Source: Limnohabitans planktonicus II-D5 (GTDB taxonomy: Bacteria; Pseudomonadota; Gammaproteobacteria; Burkholderiales; Burkholderiaceae_C). Taken from it: a stretch of DNA of 64,000 nt. The stretch is from the NCBI RefSeq assembly GCF_001270065.2, contig NZ_LFYT02000005.1:124001-188000 (forward strand), given 5' to 3'. Numbering within the stretch: the stretch's first letter is position 1; each line of letters opens with the position of its first letter. A program made the translations under genes and the position numbers. Shown one piece after another: positions 26,644-35,566 of the stretch. Under the pieces are notes generated by a model, which saw nothing but the letters and a program-made list of their open reading frames with translations, was not told the DNA's origin and did no database searches.

Positions 26644-27315
26644 TCAAAAACCCACATAGCGCACAAAGTTGGCTTCATCCTCGCGCACCGACTTCACGCT
26701 GTTGGCCACAAAGGATTCATCCGGGTAGCCCAAAGCGATGCAGATCATGATGTTCTGGTCATCCGGAATGCCCGCGTGCTCGCGCACCACGGAAGACTGC
26801 ATGATGCCCTGCCCGTTGATCACCGTGCCCAGGCCCCGCTCCCAGGCGGCCAGCACGATGGCGTGCGACAAAGCCCCCAAATCAAACTGGCTGATTGCGG
26901 CAGGTTCAAGGTATTTGTCATAGGTCAGCACCAGCGACACAGGCGCATCGAACTGGCGGAAACCGCGCATCACCCAATCGGTGCGCCGCTCTTTGTCATC
27001 GCGGGCGATGCCCATGGCGTCAAACAACTGAATCGCGATGTCCACCTGGCGCTTGCGGTGGATGCCCTCATAGGCCTCTTTCATCGGGAAGTCGCGCTTA
27101 GGAGGCACGCCCTTGACCATGTTGTCGGTATTGCCCCGGCGAATGCGGTCCAGCGGCTCGCCCGTGACGACATGTACATGCCAAGGCTGTGTGTTCATCG
27201 ACGAGGGCGACCATTTGGCCACCGAGAGGATCTCTTCGATGACCTCGCGGGGGACTGGTTTTTGTTGGTAGCCGCGAATACTTTTACGGGCCTTGATGAG
27301 TTCTGAAAATTCCAT
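26644..27315 (-). CDS. Nitroreductase family protein
   Basis: A 223-residue FMN-dependent nitroreductase. The N-terminal FMN contact motif is KARKSIRGYQQKPVP, followed by AKWSPSSMNTQPWHVHVVTG, and a GLGTVINGQGIMQSSVVREHAGIPDDQNIMICIALGYPDE block. Such enzymes reduce nitroaromatics, quinones or enones with NAD(P)H. Upstream gap of about 150 bases to a divergent flavin-reductase-like gene. Confidence 0.92.
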   Translation of the reverse strand: MEFSELIKARKSIRGYQQKPVPREVIEEILSVAKWSPSSMNTQPWHVHVVTGEPLDRIRRGNTDNMVKGVPPKRDFPMKEAYEGIHRKRQVDIAIQLFDAMGIARDDKERRTDWVMRGFRQFDAPVSLVLTYDKYLEPAAISQFDLGALSHAIVLAAWERGLGTVINGQGIMQSSVVREHAGIPDDQNIMICIALGYPDESFVANSVKSVREDEANFVRYVGF

Positions 27316-27457
27316 GGACTTGTCTCGATACGTTTGAACAGGCGGCTCGCCTGAGGCTTTGATCTGAGCAACGAAGACTCAGACATGGCTGCATTAAAAC
27401 GTTTTCAGCAAGACATGCTTGTCTTGCGCATGACTGTGCCCGCCAGCTGGGGCGCTT

Positions 27458-27463
27458 TACAGT
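27458..27463 (+). promoter_or_regulatory. Candidate -10 element close to the flavin-reductase-like start
   Basis: TACAGT lies six bases before ATG 27470, with no ribosome-binding site between. This is the same arrangement as at trmB and at the transglutaminase-like gene. Confidence 0.4.
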
Positions 27464-27469
27464 GTGGCC

Positions 27470-28105
27470 ATGATGCATTTTTATGAACCTCACCTGGGCC
27501 ACCGCCTCAAGCACGACCCGTTCAATTCGATCGTTGGCCCCCGCCCCATAGGCTGGGTGTCCAGCCAAAGCGCCAGCGGTGTGTTGAATTTGGCCCCCTA
27601 CAGCTTTTTCAACGCCTTCAATTACGTGCCACCCGTGATTGGGTTTTCAAGCATCGGGCGCAAGGATTCGCTGAACAACATCGAGGCGACGGGCGAGTTT
27701 GTCTGGAACCTTGTGACACGCGAGCTGGCCGAGGTGATGAACCAGACCTGTGAGGCGGTGCCGCCCGAGGTGAGCGAGTTTGATCTGGCAGGCCTGACAC
27801 CCGAGGCATCGAAGGTGGTGGGTGTGCCGCGTGTGGCGCAAAGCCCGGTGAGCTTCGAGTGCCGTTGTACGCAAATTTTGCAGTTGCAAGACCTGCAAGG
27901 CCAGAAAGTCGACACCTGGATGGTGTTTGGCCAGGTGGTGGGCATCCACATTGACCAGCGCTTGCTCAAGGACGGGGTGTACGACACCGCCAATGCCGGG
28001 CACATTTTGCGCGGGGGCGGCGCAGCGGATTACTTCACCATCGGGCCGGAGCAGCTGTTCAAAATGCACCGCCCCGAAAGCGGTGGCCGCGACTTGCCCA
28101 AGTGA
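27470..28105 (+). CDS. Flavin reductase-like FMN-binding protein
   Basis: About 211 residues with a split-barrel flavin-binding fold: DPFNSIVGPRPIGWVSSQSASGVLNLAPYSFFNAF is the signature N-terminal block of the flavin reductase-like family, followed by VIGFSSIGRKDSLNNIEATGEFVWNLV. Members bind FMN and reduce flavins or act on flavin-linked substrates. In-frame GTG 27464, ATG 27470 and ATG 27473 are all possible starts; ATG 27470 is listed. Confidence 0.87.
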   Translation: MMHFYEPHLGHRLKHDPFNSIVGPRPIGWVSSQSASGVLNLAPYSFFNAFNYVPPVIGFSSIGRKDSLNNIEATGEFVWNLVTRELAEVMNQTCEAVPPEVSEFDLAGLTPEASKVVGVPRVAQSPVSFECRCTQILQLQDLQGQKVDTWMVFGQVVGIHIDQRLLKDGVYDTANAGHILRGGGAADYFTIGPEQLFKMHRPESGGRDLPK

Positions 28106-28218
28106 GGCCTTGCACCCTCCCGGGGCACGGGCAGCGCCAACGGGTGTCACCTGAGGCGCAGGCCAGGCTTCAGAGGCTGATTAAATTTAGCCATCGGCCA
28201 CACGCCATCGCCCTTATT
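28106..28218. other. Short intergenic stretch, nothing recognised
   Basis: Between the flavin-reductase-like stop and the left terminus of repeat locus D. No gene, hairpin with T tract, or repeat is seen. Confidence 0.5.
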
Positions 28219-28378
28219 GATCCGGCACGCTGAAGTTTGAAATGTGTGAGACATGTCATCTTGTAGGTCGGCACTCGAAGAGTCCGACATGATGGGTTCA
28301 GTACAGGCCCATGTCGGGGTCTTCGACCGCCAACCTACAACATCTTTGAGCATTGAAAACTTCACAGGACTGAATCAA
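28217..28378. mobile_element. REPIN locus D: one hairpin pair inside MITE-like terminal inverted repeats
   Basis: The left terminus TTGATCCGGCACG, then CTGAAGTTTGAAATG, is matched by an inverted right terminus which read leftward is TTGATTCAGTCC, then TGTGAAGTTTTCAATG. Between them lies one rightward subtype-b hairpin and one leftward subtype-a hairpin around a 27-base spacer. This is the minimal form of the element, about 160 bp. It sits between two rightward genes. No target duplication is certain. Confidence 0.8.
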
Positions 28379-28419
28379 CAGTCGACTGTTGGCCCCAACA
28401 CCCAGCTCAGGACAAAAGC

Positions 28420-29187
28420 ATGACCGCACCACTCACAGGACAAGTTGCATGGATCACAGGCGGGGGCAGCGGCATCGGGCTGGCAGGTGCCATGGCCTTG
28501 GCCCAAGCCGGAGCGCATGTGGTGATTTCGGGCCGCAACGCAGCCACCAATGCCAGCGCTTTGGCGGCGCTGCAGGCCCTGGGCAGTGCCGAGGACCTGC
28601 TGCTGGACGTGGCCGACAAGCACGCTGTCAAGGCGGCCGTGCAACAGATTCTGGACAAACATGGGCAGATCGACATCCTGGTGACCAGTGCGGGCACCAA
28701 TGCCACTCAGCGCAATTTCGACGTGGTCACGCCCGAGGCTTGGGACGATGTGGTGGCCATCAACCTGTCGGGCTTGTTTTACTGTGTGCATGCGGTCCTG
28801 CCCGCCATGCGCCAGCAGCAAAGCGGCTTGATCATCAACGTGTCCTCGTGGGCGGGGCTGTATGCGTCCAAGCTTACGGGTCCGGCTTACAACGCCACCA
28901 AACGCGCCGTGTTGGCCTTGACCGAGTCCATCAACATGGAAGAGTGCACGCACGGCATCCGCGCCACCTCGCTCTTGCCCGGCGAAGTGGCCACACCCAT
29001 TTTGGACAAGCGGCCCGTACCGCCGTCAGCCGAGCAGCGCGAATTGATGGTGCAGGCCGAAGACATGGGTCAGGCCATTTTGTTTGTGGCGCAGATGCCC
29101 GCTCGCACCTGCATCAACGAACTGATCATTTCCCCCACCTTCAACCGCTTTTACACAGGCGGGCTAGAGACCCCGCCCAAGCGCTGA
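28420..29187 (+). CDS. Short-chain dehydrogenase/reductase
   Basis: A 255-residue classical SDR: WITGGGSGIGLAGAMALAQAG cofactor loop, SAGTNATQ (NAG variant), NLSGLFYCVH, catalytic serine in INVSSWAGLYASK and Y-x-x-x-K in AYNATKRAV. The C-terminal half (LLPGEVATPILDKRPVPPSAEQRELM) resembles 3-oxoacyl/3-hydroxy acid type SDRs. It lies 24 bases before a DMT permease gene, so the two are probably co-transcribed. Confidence 0.9.
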   Translation: MTAPLTGQVAWITGGGSGIGLAGAMALAQAGAHVVISGRNAATNASALAALQALGSAEDLLLDVADKHAVKAAVQQILDKHGQIDILVTSAGTNATQRNFDVVTPEAWDDVVAINLSGLFYCVHAVLPAMRQQQSGLIINVSSWAGLYASKLTGPAYNATKRAVLALTESINMEECTHGIRATSLLPGEVATPILDKRPVPPSAEQRELMVQAEDMGQAILFVAQMPARTCINELIISPTFNRFYTGGLETPPKR

Positions 29188-29211
29188 GCCCGGCGGCATC
29201 TCACCCAGCCC

Positions 29212-30102
29212 ATGAGCCAGCTTTTCAGCGACAGCGCCCGGCACCGCCGCATCGGCATTGCGCTGGTGACGGTCACCACCTTGATGTTTGCGGTGCTCGA
29301 CGCATCGGCCAAGTGGCTGGTGCTCACCCTGCCCGTGATGCAGGTGGTATGGATGCGCTTTCTCACGCATTCGCTGTTTTCCATCGCGGTGTTTGCACCA
29401 TCGGTCAAAGGCGATTTGCTGCGCTGGCGGCACCCGCGTTTGCAGCTGCTGCGCGGCTTGATGCTGGCGTCCATGACCGCGCTCAATTTCTGGGCCTTGC
29501 AGTATTTGCAGTTGGCCGAGACCGGGGCCATGCAGTTTTCCGTGCCGATTTTGATTGCCTTGCTCTCGGCCTGGTGGCTGGGCGAGCGGCTGGATGCCAA
29601 ACGCTGGCTGGCGATTGCGGTGGGCTTTGCGGGCGTGCTGGTCATCATCCGCCCTGGCAGCCAGGGCTTTCACCCGGCCATCTTGCTCTCGGCCCTCAAT
29701 GCCATTTTGTATGCACTCTTCAACATGATGACGCGCTACCTGGCCAGCAGCGAAAACCCGGCCACCACGCAAATGACCTCGGCGGTGGTGGCCACTTTGG
29801 CGCTGACGCCCGTGGCGCTGTGGCAATGGCAACAACCGGCCACGTTGCTGGAGTGGTTCGTGATGGCCTTGGCCGGTTTGTGCGGCGGCATTGGCCACTA
29901 CTTTGTGGCTGTGGCGCACCGCTATGCCTCGGCTGCGGTGCTGGGGCCGTTTTTGTACCAACAGATCCTTTACATGACCGTGCTGGGCTGGCTGGTCTTT
30001 GGCCAGGTGCCCGACCTGGCCGTGGTGCTGGGCGCCTTGGTGGTGGTGGGCAGCGGCCTGTATTTGCTGTGGCGCGAGTTTCAGGGCACCCACCCCGATT
30101 GA
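29212..30102 (+). CDS. EamA/DMT-family membrane transporter
   Basis: A 296-residue permease with ten hydrophobic segments in two EamA halves. Segment 1 reads IGIALVTVTTLMFAVLDASAKW; the end of half 1 has ETGAMQFSVPILIALLSAWWLGERLDAKRWLAIAVGFAGVLVIIRPG, the usual EamA repeat end; half 2 ends LGPFLYQQILYMTVLGWLVFGQVPD. DMT carriers often export amino acids or metabolites. The upstream SDR and downstream amino-acid enzymes suggest such a substrate, but this is inference. Confidence 0.9.
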   Translation: MSQLFSDSARHRRIGIALVTVTTLMFAVLDASAKWLVLTLPVMQVVWMRFLTHSLFSIAVFAPSVKGDLLRWRHPRLQLLRGLMLASMTALNFWALQYLQLAETGAMQFSVPILIALLSAWWLGERLDAKRWLAIAVGFAGVLVIIRPGSQGFHPAILLSALNAILYALFNMMTRYLASSENPATTQMTSAVVATLALTPVALWQWQQPATLLEWFVMALAGLCGGIGHYFVAVAHRYASAAVLGPFLYQQILYMTVLGWLVFGQVPDLAVVLGALVVVGSGLYLLWREFQGTHPD

Positions 30103-30169
30103 CACACTCAGCGTCGGATTCACCCGGGTGATGGATTCGCATCGCCATACTTTTTTGCGCTGTACCCTT

Positions 30170-30434
30170 ATAGGTCGGCGGTCGAAGACCCCGACGGATG
30201 TGCGCACACCGGCAAGGCCTGAATGAGGTGTATGGATGAGCATGCCAGCGTCGGACTCTTCGAGTACCGACCTACGAGGGCATGTCTGTTGTCGGCGGTC
30301 GAAGATGACCGATGAGGGAATGTGTGTTGTAGGTCGGCGGTCGAAGACCCCGACGGATGTGCGCGCACCGGCAAGGCCTGAATGAGGTGTATGGGTGAGC
30401 ATGCCAGCGTCGGACTCTTCGAGTACCGACCTGC
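30170..30434. repeat. REPIN locus E: two pairs with a decayed hairpin between
   Basis: Subtype-a hairpin (head ATAG) at 30170, leftward subtype-b near 30249, a decayed subtype-a near 30290, then an intact a/b pair ending with a CTGC head at 30434. The two spacers are nearly the same (GGATGTGCGC, then GCACCGGCAAGGCC), so the unit was duplicated at a period of about 160 bp. Confidence 0.85.
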
Positions 30435-30588
30435 AGCACTCTGGCTTTTCACGGCTTCACCGGACGAGATCGCGATTGCGGACTGGCCTGCGACTCGCAG
30501 TCAGATCGGTGACACAAAGCCCGCCGACCAGCGCACAAGATGCGAGGCACGCATGTTGCGCTTGGTCCGTTCATCACAGGAGTACTGC

Positions 30589-31650
30589 ATGTCTTCATCC
30601 CCCCGCTGGAAACACCGCCCCCCAGGCTCCAACTGGGGCGACTTCGGGCCCGATGACCAGTGCGGTCGCATGAACCTGTTGACGCCCGACAAAGTGCTGC
30701 AAGGCATGCAGGAGGTGCGCACGGGGCAGACCTTCAACCTGAGCCTGCCGCTGGACTTCCCAGGGGGCAACGTGCTCAACCCCCGCAGACAACCGCCGGT
30801 GCTGCGCCCCACCTTGCGCGGCGACAAGCCCAACATGAATTACCAACTGTGGTGCGACGACCCGGCTTGCACCGATGTGGTGTGCGACGACCTGGTCATC
30901 ATGCACTTGCAGTACAGCACCCAGTGGGACAGCCTGGCGCATGTGGGCTCGATGTTCGACGCCAATGGCGACGGCGTGCCCGAGCCGGTGTATTACAACG
31001 GCTTTCGCGCAGGCACCGATGTGGTGGGGCCCAGCAGTGGCGCAGGGGCTGGTATTTTTGGTTTTCCGGAGATCGCCCGCGAATCGACATCGGCCGCCAA
31101 GGCCTTGGGCATCGAGAAGATGTCCGAGCGCTGCGTGCAAGGCCGCGCCGTGATGATCGACCTGCATGCCCATCTGGGCCGTGAGCGGGTGCGGGTGGGT
31201 TACGACCTGCTGATGGACATCATGCGCAAGGACAGCGTGGTGGTGGAGCCCGGCGACATGGTGTGCCTGCACACCGGATTTGCGCAGATGCTGCTGGAGA
31301 TGAACAAACAGCCCGACCCGCATGCGGTGGAAAATTCGTGCGCCGTACTGGAGGGACGCGACGAGCGGCTGCTGCAGTGGATCACCGATTCGGGCCTGGT
31401 GGCGCTGATCGCTGACAACTACGCGGTCGAAGGCTTGCCCGCCTCGCCCCGGCCCGGCAGCTGCGCGGCTTTGCCCTTGCACGAGCATTGCCTGTTCAAA
31501 CTGGGCGTGCACTTGGGCGAGATCTGGCACCTGACCCCCTTGGCCAACTGGCTGCGCGAGCACAGCCGCCACCGCTTTTTGCTGACTGCGCCGCCGCTGC
31601 GCCTGCCCGGGGCCATTGGCTCACCGGCCACACCCATTGCCACCGTGTGA
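30589..31650 (+). CDS. Cyclase-family (PF04199) metal-dependent hydrolase
   Basis: A 353-residue protein of the kynurenine-formamidase-like cyclase family. The metal-site region reads HLQYSTQWDSLAHVGSMFDANGDG, and the C-terminal part has DLHAHLGRERV and the VEPGDMVCLHTGF block. Family members hydrolyse amide or ester bonds in small metabolites with manganese or zinc. An AGGAG ribosome-binding site eight bases upstream fixes ATG 30589; the longer frame would run into repeat E. Confidence 0.87.
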   Translation: MSSSPRWKHRPPGSNWGDFGPDDQCGRMNLLTPDKVLQGMQEVRTGQTFNLSLPLDFPGGNVLNPRRQPPVLRPTLRGDKPNMNYQLWCDDPACTDVVCDDLVIMHLQYSTQWDSLAHVGSMFDANGDGVPEPVYYNGFRAGTDVVGPSSGAGAGIFGFPEIARESTSAAKALGIEKMSERCVQGRAVMIDLHAHLGRERVRVGYDLLMDIMRKDSVVVEPGDMVCLHTGFAQMLLEMNKQPDPHAVENSCAVLEGRDERLLQWITDSGLVALIADNYAVEGLPASPRPGSCAALPLHEHCLFKLGVHLGEIWHLTPLANWLREHSRHRFLLTAPPLRLPGAIGSPATPIATV

Positions 31651-31708
31651 TCACCCCCCCGGCGTGATGGGCCTTGGTCACTGAACGTCATCAATCTGGG
31701 TTTGCGCT

Positions 31709-31873
31709 GTTGATCCGGCACGCTGAAGTTTGAAATGGGCGAGGAATATCATCTCGCAGGTCGCCACTCGCAGAGTCCGACATGATGGGTTTCGCCGCAG
31801 CCCCCCTGTCGGGGCCTTCGACCGCCGAGCTGCAACATCTTTGAGCATTGAAAACTTCACAGGGCCGAATCCA
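31709..31873. mobile_element. REPIN locus F: one decayed hairpin pair inside terminal inverted repeats
   Basis: The left terminus TTGATCCGGCACG, then CTGAAGTTTGAAATG, and the right terminus read leftward as TGGATTCGGCCC, then TGTGAAGTTTTCAATG, enclose one subtype-b and one subtype-a hairpin with heads GCAG. The layout is the same as locus D, about 3.5 kb away, with about 80 per cent identity by eye, so D and F are copies of one element. Confidence 0.8.
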
Positions 31874-31954
31874 TCAGCAATCTTGCAGGTGACTGCCCGG
31901 ATCGGTTGGGCATGCTTGAATTGGCCTTGCATAAGCCATCCCCGGAGACAAGCC

Positions 31955-32878
31955 ATGGTTCACTATTTTGACGAAGCCCGCGTGCAGCAACTGCTGAGCG
32001 TGCCCGAGCTGCTGCAAGGGATGCGCGAAGCCTTGGTGGCCTTGACGCTGGGCCAGGTGGTGCAGCCGCTGCGCATGGTCATGCCCATTGGCGAGGCCTC
32101 TCACGATGGCCTGCTGTTTTTAAAACCCGCTCAGCTGGGCGATGCCTTGAGCACCAAGCTCATCACGCTGGTGCCGGGCAATGCGCAAAAGGGCTTGCCC
32201 ACGCTGCTGAGCACCATCGTGCTGATGGACCCCGCCACGGGCCAGACGCTGGCCGTGATGGAGGGCAACACCATCACCGCCATGCGCACAGCAGCGGCCT
32301 CTGCTGTGGCGGCCGATGCGCTGGTGCCACGCACACCGCAAGTGCTGGCCATGCTGGGCAGCGGCGTGCTGGCCCGCAGCCACGCGCAAATGCTGCGGGC
32401 CGTGCGCGAGGTGTCCGAAATTCGGGTGTGGAGCCCCAACGCCGCCAACGCGCAGCAGTGCGCACACGACATTGGCGGCGTGGCCTGCGCGAGCGCCGAA
32501 GAGGCCGTGCGCGGCGCTGACATCGTGTGCACCGTGACCAACGCCAGCGAGCCGGTGCTGCAAGGCGCTTGGCTCAAGCCCGGTGCCTTTGTGGCGGCAG
32601 TGGGTGCGCCCCGCCCCACTTGGCGCGAGCTGGACGATGCGGCCATGCAACATTGGGTGGTGGCCGACCAGCGCGAAGCGGCCGAAAAAGAATCGGGCGA
32701 TGTGATGCTCTCGGGTGCGCACGTCGCCGCAGAGATTGGCGAAGTGTTGTGCGGTCGCGTGGCTGCGCCACCTTTAGGCACCACCATCATTTTCAAATCG
32801 CTGGGTCAGGCGGTGGAAGACACGGTGGCAGCACGCCTGGTGTACCGCGCTGCTTTGGCCGAAGGCGCTCGCCCATGA
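31955..32878 (+). CDS. Ornithine cyclodeaminase / mu-crystallin family protein
   Basis: A 307-residue NAD(P)-dependent protein. The start MVHYFDEARVQQLLSVPELLQGM and the EGNTITAMRTAAASAVAADAL block are family signatures, and LAMLGSGVLARSHAQML is the dinucleotide-binding loop. Relatives include ornithine cyclodeaminase, ketimine and alanine dehydrogenases. GGAGA precedes ATG 31955. The gene overlaps the next as ATGA, so this enzyme and an FAD amino-acid oxidase are made together, which suggests imine/amine interconversion. Confidence 0.9.
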   Translation: MVHYFDEARVQQLLSVPELLQGMREALVALTLGQVVQPLRMVMPIGEASHDGLLFLKPAQLGDALSTKLITLVPGNAQKGLPTLLSTIVLMDPATGQTLAVMEGNTITAMRTAAASAVAADALVPRTPQVLAMLGSGVLARSHAQMLRAVREVSEIRVWSPNAANAQQCAHDIGGVACASAEEAVRGADIVCTVTNASEPVLQGAWLKPGAFVAAVGAPRPTWRELDDAAMQHWVVADQREAAEKESGDVMLSGAHVAAEIGEVLCGRVAAPPLGTTIIFKSLGQAVEDTVAARLVYRAALAEGARP

Positions 32879-34044
32879 GCCGCGCCGATGTGGTGATCGT
32901 GGGCAGCGGCGTGATGGGCGCGGCCACGGCCTATTGGTTGACCCGCTTGCAGCCTGGCTTAAAAGTCACGCTGGTCGAATCGGACACGCGTTACGAAAAA
33001 GCCTCGTCATCGCTGTCGGCCAGCTCGATCCGCCTGCAGTTCACCTGCCCGGTCAACATACGCCTGAGCCAATACGGCATCGCATTTTTGCGCGAGGCCG
33101 AGCAGCACCTTAGCCTGCCCGATCACCCCGTGGCGCTGGGCTTGCAGGAGCCCGGCTATTTGTACCTGGCCCAGCACGAACAAACGGCCGCGCTGCAAAC
33201 AGCGCACCAGATCCAAAAACACGCCGGGGCCGATGTGGCTTTGCTGGGCCCCGAGGCCCTGCGCCAGCGCTTTCCGTGGCTGAATGTGGACGATGTGGCG
33301 CTGGGCAGCTTGGGCCTGAGCGGCGAGGGATGGTTTGACGGCCCTGCCCTGCACCAAGCGTTTTTGAAAAAAGCCATGGCGCAAGGCGTGCAGCGCCTGC
33401 ACGACCGAGTGGTGGGCCTGGACCACACAGCGACGCAAATCACGGGCGTGCGTTTGGCCAGTGGCAGTACCTTGCCCTGCGGCCAAGTGGTCAATGCGGC
33501 AGGACCTTGGGCCGGTGAGGTGGCAGCCATGGCGGGGGTACAGCTGCCCATCGAGGCGGCGCGGCGCACGGTGTTTGTATTGTCGTGCCCCGAGCCATTG
33601 GCCCAATGCCCTTTGCTGATTGACCCGAGCGGCTGGTGGCTGCGCCCGGAGGGCCGCTTTTTGATCAGCGGCGCAGAGCCCATGCACACCGAACCTGGCC
33701 TGCCGCTGGAGCCCGATTGGGCCGAATGGAACGACGAACAATGGGCGTCTCTGGCGCACCGCATTCCGGCACTGGCGGCTTTGCGGGTGGAGCGGGCCTG
33801 GGCGGGATATTACGAGATGAACACCTTCGATCACAACGCCGTGATCGGACCGCATCCGGAGCTTAAAAACCTGTATTTCATCAACGGGTTTTCAGGGCAC
33901 GGCATGCAGCATGCGGCCGGAGCCGGTTTGGCCTTGGCCGAGTGGATGCTGCAGGGAAAGTCCACCACCATTGCCGTCGATGAACTGGGCTTTGAGCGCC
34001 TGCTGAACAACAGGCCGCTGCTTGAACTGCAAGTGATTGGCTAG
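32875..34044 (+). CDS. FAD-dependent amine/amino-acid oxidoreductase (DAO family)
   Basis: A 389-residue flavoprotein with the FAD motif VVIVGSGVMGAATAYWL at residue 6, VVNAAGPWAGEVAAMAG in the middle and the C-terminal NLYFINGFSGHGMQHAAGAGLALAEWM typical of the DAO fold (sarcosine oxidase, dimethylglycine dehydrogenase, FOXRED1-like). The start ATG 32875 overlaps the cyclodeaminase-like stop. The oxidase would make an imino acid that the partner could reduce or hydrolyse. Exact substrate unknown. Confidence 0.9.
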   Translation: MSRADVVIVGSGVMGAATAYWLTRLQPGLKVTLVESDTRYEKASSSLSASSIRLQFTCPVNIRLSQYGIAFLREAEQHLSLPDHPVALGLQEPGYLYLAQHEQTAALQTAHQIQKHAGADVALLGPEALRQRFPWLNVDDVALGSLGLSGEGWFDGPALHQAFLKKAMAQGVQRLHDRVVGLDHTATQITGVRLASGSTLPCGQVVNAAGPWAGEVAAMAGVQLPIEAARRTVFVLSCPEPLAQCPLLIDPSGWWLRPEGRFLISGAEPMHTEPGLPLEPDWAEWNDEQWASLAHRIPALAALRVERAWAGYYEMNTFDHNAVIGPHPELKNLYFINGFSGHGMQHAAGAGLALAEWMLQGKSTTIAVDELGFERLLNNRPLLELQVIG

Positions 34045-34060
34045 CCTTGCAGGTGATCGC

Positions 34061-34420
34061 TCAGTCCTGCAAGTCTTCACGCGCTTCAATCTGCAAGCGC
34101 TGCACCACCGCACCACGCGTGCCCGCCACAGCGCGGATGCGCAAGGCCGGACCGGCTTCGAGCACCACGCGGCAGTGGTAATCAAGCCCATCGGTCTGAC
34201 CCGGGCAGCTGCTGGCAATGCGCCTGTGCCACTGCTGCTTGCCGTCGATCTCCAACGTCAACGCGTGCCAAGCCTCGGCATGGTCTTCGGGCACGCGCAC
34301 CAAAAGGCTCACATCGATGTCGAACGTGCGTGGCCGCTTCAATGCGCCGGGAATGTTGAGCACGGCCACCGCATCGCCCACCTCGGTGCGCCAGAACTCG
34401 GGTTTTGCGCTGGACGCCAT
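34061..34420 (-). CDS. Hypothetical protein, 119 residues
   Basis: A small soluble protein, MASSAKPEFWRTEVGDAVAVLN, then strands FDIDVSLLVRVP and HALTLEIDGKQQWHRRIASSCPGQTDGLDYHC, ending VVQRLQIEARED. It looks all-beta and lacks a signal peptide. The family is not recognised. It starts five bases after the glutaredoxin-like gene stops, so the two are probably one transcript. Confidence 0.6.
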   Translation of the reverse strand: MASSAKPEFWRTEVGDAVAVLNIPGALKRPRTFDIDVSLLVRVPEDHAEAWHALTLEIDGKQQWHRRIASSCPGQTDGLDYHCRVVLEAGPALRIRAVAGTRGAVVQRLQIEAREDLQD

Positions 34421-34425
34421 GGGCT

Positions 34426-34794
34426 TCAGGCTTTGAGCAAGGTCTGGAGCTCGCCGCTGTCGATCAGGCGGCGCAGGTCATCGGACCCACCGACCAGCGT
34501 GCCGCGCACAAAGACCATCGGGAAAGTGGGCCATCCGGTCCACATCTTCAGGACATTGCGCAAACGCCACTTTGAAAAATAACTGCCGAACTCGATGTAC
34601 TCGTGCGCCACCCCCGCTGCGGCCAGCGCCTTGCGGGCCTTGCCCACAAACGGGTTGCCGGACAAACCGACCACCACCACAGCATGCTGGGCGATGGCGT
34701 TTTGCACCTGTTGGATCACGGGCAAGTGGTGCTCGGCAATGCGTTGGCGAATGGCCGGATGGATGGCCGATTCGGTCAAAAGAGGTCTGGTCAT
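34426..34794 (-). CDS. Glutaredoxin-fold protein without active-site cysteines
   Basis: A 122-residue protein with the grx fold: VVVVGLSGNPFVGKARKALAAAGVAHEYIEFG, then WTGWPTFPMVFVRGTLVGGSDDLRRLIDSGEL, whose WPTFP and GGSDDL parts match the glutathione-binding half of monothiol glutaredoxins. The CPYC/CGFS position reads LSGNPFVGKAR, and the whole protein has no cysteine. It cannot do thiol chemistry and may bind a ligand or partner. ATG 34794 matches the family N-terminus. Confidence 0.82.
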   Translation of the reverse strand: MTRPLLTESAIHPAIRQRIAEHHLPVIQQVQNAIAQHAVVVVGLSGNPFVGKARKALAAAGVAHEYIEFGSYFSKWRLRNVLKMWTGWPTFPMVFVRGTLVGGSDDLRRLIDSGELQTLLKA

Positions 34795-34843
34795 GGGAGT
34801 CCTTGGGGGGCCGAAAAATAGGGGTCGAAAAATTTGCCAGTTT

Positions 34844-35431
34844 TCAGGCTCGGAGGGCATTGGCCCCATCGTGCATGAGTTGCGCGATGTTGGCAGGTCC
34901 CAGCAACTGCATGGGGCTGTCGTTGGCCAAATCAATGGCCGCCTGACTGAAGACGCCCAGGCTCATGCAGGTGCATGAAAAAGCATCCCGGCTTTCACGC
35001 ACGGCCAGCAGTTCGCGCAAATGTTCGGCACCCACGGTGGCCGCTTTCCAGCGTTTGGCACCGACCAAGGTGACGCGGCCATTCTTTTCGATCTGGAAAT
35101 CGGCTGGTCCCTCGTTCAATCGGGTCACCACAAAGCCCTGCTGCCTGAGCGCTTCTTCGACCAACACCGAAAAATCACGCCAACCCATGCCTCGGGCCTG
35201 CTCAACCAGTACTTCGATACGGCTGGCAGATAGGGCGTTTTTTTGTCGCCAAGCCGCTATGACACCAATCACAAAGAACGGAAAGGCACCCAGCATGCCC
35301 GCTATTTTGTAGGCCTCAGGCAGCAAAGCCCCGGCCACCAAGGCCACACCGAACATCACCAAAAAGCTCACCCACCACGGGGCGCGTAACAAAGTCGCAA
35401 ACAGCGACTTTTCGGACATTTTGAATTTCAT
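34844..35431 (-). CDS. Membrane-anchored Mrr-like restriction-endonuclease-fold protein
   Basis: A 195-residue protein with two membrane helices (WWVSFLVMFGVALVAGALL and IAGMLGAFPFFVIGVIAA) followed by a PD-(D/E)xK-type domain: MGWRDFSVLVEEALRQQGFVVTRLNEGPADFQIEKNGRVTLVGAKRWK. The final part resembles the Mrr catalytic D...(Q/E)xK pattern, although the second acidic position is a valine-leucine-valine strand, so activity is uncertain. Related membrane Mrr-like proteins have no assigned role. Confidence 0.7.
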   Translation of the reverse strand: MKFKMSEKSLFATLLRAPWWVSFLVMFGVALVAGALLPEAYKIAGMLGAFPFFVIGVIAAWRQKNALSASRIEVLVEQARGMGWRDFSVLVEEALRQQGFVVTRLNEGPADFQIEKNGRVTLVGAKRWKAATVGAEHLRELLAVRESRDAFSCTCMSLGVFSQAAIDLANDSPMQLLGPANIAQLMHDGANALRA

Positions 35432-35566
35432 GGGCAAACAAAGAAGGTCAACGGGTCAAAGGGCAAGCCGCGGCGATAACCGGCGGGGCTGCCGCCAAGG
35501 CCCGCCAGTGTAGTGGCTCAAACAACCAAACCCAACAAAGCGCTGAAAAGCCCCCTGTTTTTTCAG

